A stretch of DNA of 29,922 nucleotides from CAZDHT01 sp964505325 (GTDB taxonomy: Bacteria > Planctomycetota > PUPC01). This document shows positions 29,910 through 29,922 of the stretch, piece by piece. The DNA is taken from assembly GCA_964505325.1 (NCBI GenBank), contig CAZDHT010000034.1, positions 1 to 29,922 of the forward strand, written 5' to 3'. The position numbers were made by a program, and so were the translations under genes. Every line of letters starts with the position of its first letter. Positions within the stretch are counted from its first letter, which is position 1. Below the pieces are notes generated by a model. That model saw only the letters and a program-made list of their open reading frames with translations. It had not been told where the DNA came from and did no database searches.

Positions 29910-29922
29910 CATCGACCTCCCA

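Overview
The window is GC-rich bacterial chromosomal DNA, densely coded on both strands. Nearly every real gene is shadowed by long antisense or out-of-frame ORFs, which were discarded. The gene set points to a Gram-negative, outer-membrane-bearing, probably uncultured lineage: lipid A and heptose synthesis, HslUV, SMC, a corrinoid-type URO-D homologue and several family-unknown secreted proteins. The style of the proteins suggests Planctomycetota or a PVC relative. That placement is inferred from protein flavour only, because no rRNA or tRNA gene was found.

Layout. 1-2462 (minus): a YhaM-like exoribonuclease fragment behind a near-perfect sigma70 promoter, a secreted protein of unknown function, and a PfkB-family kinase with a two-cluster [4Fe-4S] ferredoxin module inside its fold. 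2552-4557 (plus): galU and a URO-D/methyltransferase-like gene. 4643-6061 (minus): a DUF401 membrane protein. 6150-8841 (plus): an unknown protein with two L7/L12-C-terminal-like domains, followed by a UbiB/AarF kinase-like gene whose alanine-rich loop has become glycine-rich. 8896-15779 (minus): dgoK, smc, a family-2 glycosyltransferase whose first strand is encoded inside the preceding gene, and a solitary adenine methyltransferase of foreign appearance. 15898-17780 (minus): hslV-hslU. 17942-19846 (plus): a zinc alcohol dehydrogenase, then a MntA/HepT toxin-antitoxin locus with a doubly frameshifted toxin, then a second 78-bp copy of the dehydrogenase 3' end. 19903-26450 (plus): a tight operon lpxK-lpxL-hldE-gmhA-gmhB-purN-lpxB, whose promoter predicts a leaderless mRNA. 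26479-29909 (minus): a C45-family acyltransferase/hydrolase, NAD(P)H-hydrate epimerase and a large unknown protein.

How they work together. The plus-strand operon supplies lipid A (LpxB, LpxK, LpxL) and activated ADP-heptose (GmhA, HldE, GmhB) for LPS. GalU and the glycosyltransferase could feed envelope polysaccharide. HslUV, SMC and NnrE are housekeeping.

The most unusual items are the ferredoxin-PfkB chimaera, the dehydrogenase-tail duplication around the decayed MntA/HepT module, the GCGS-loop UbiB protein and the glycosyltransferase/methyltransferase junction. No CRISPR array, transposase, integrase, tRNA or rRNA was seen.
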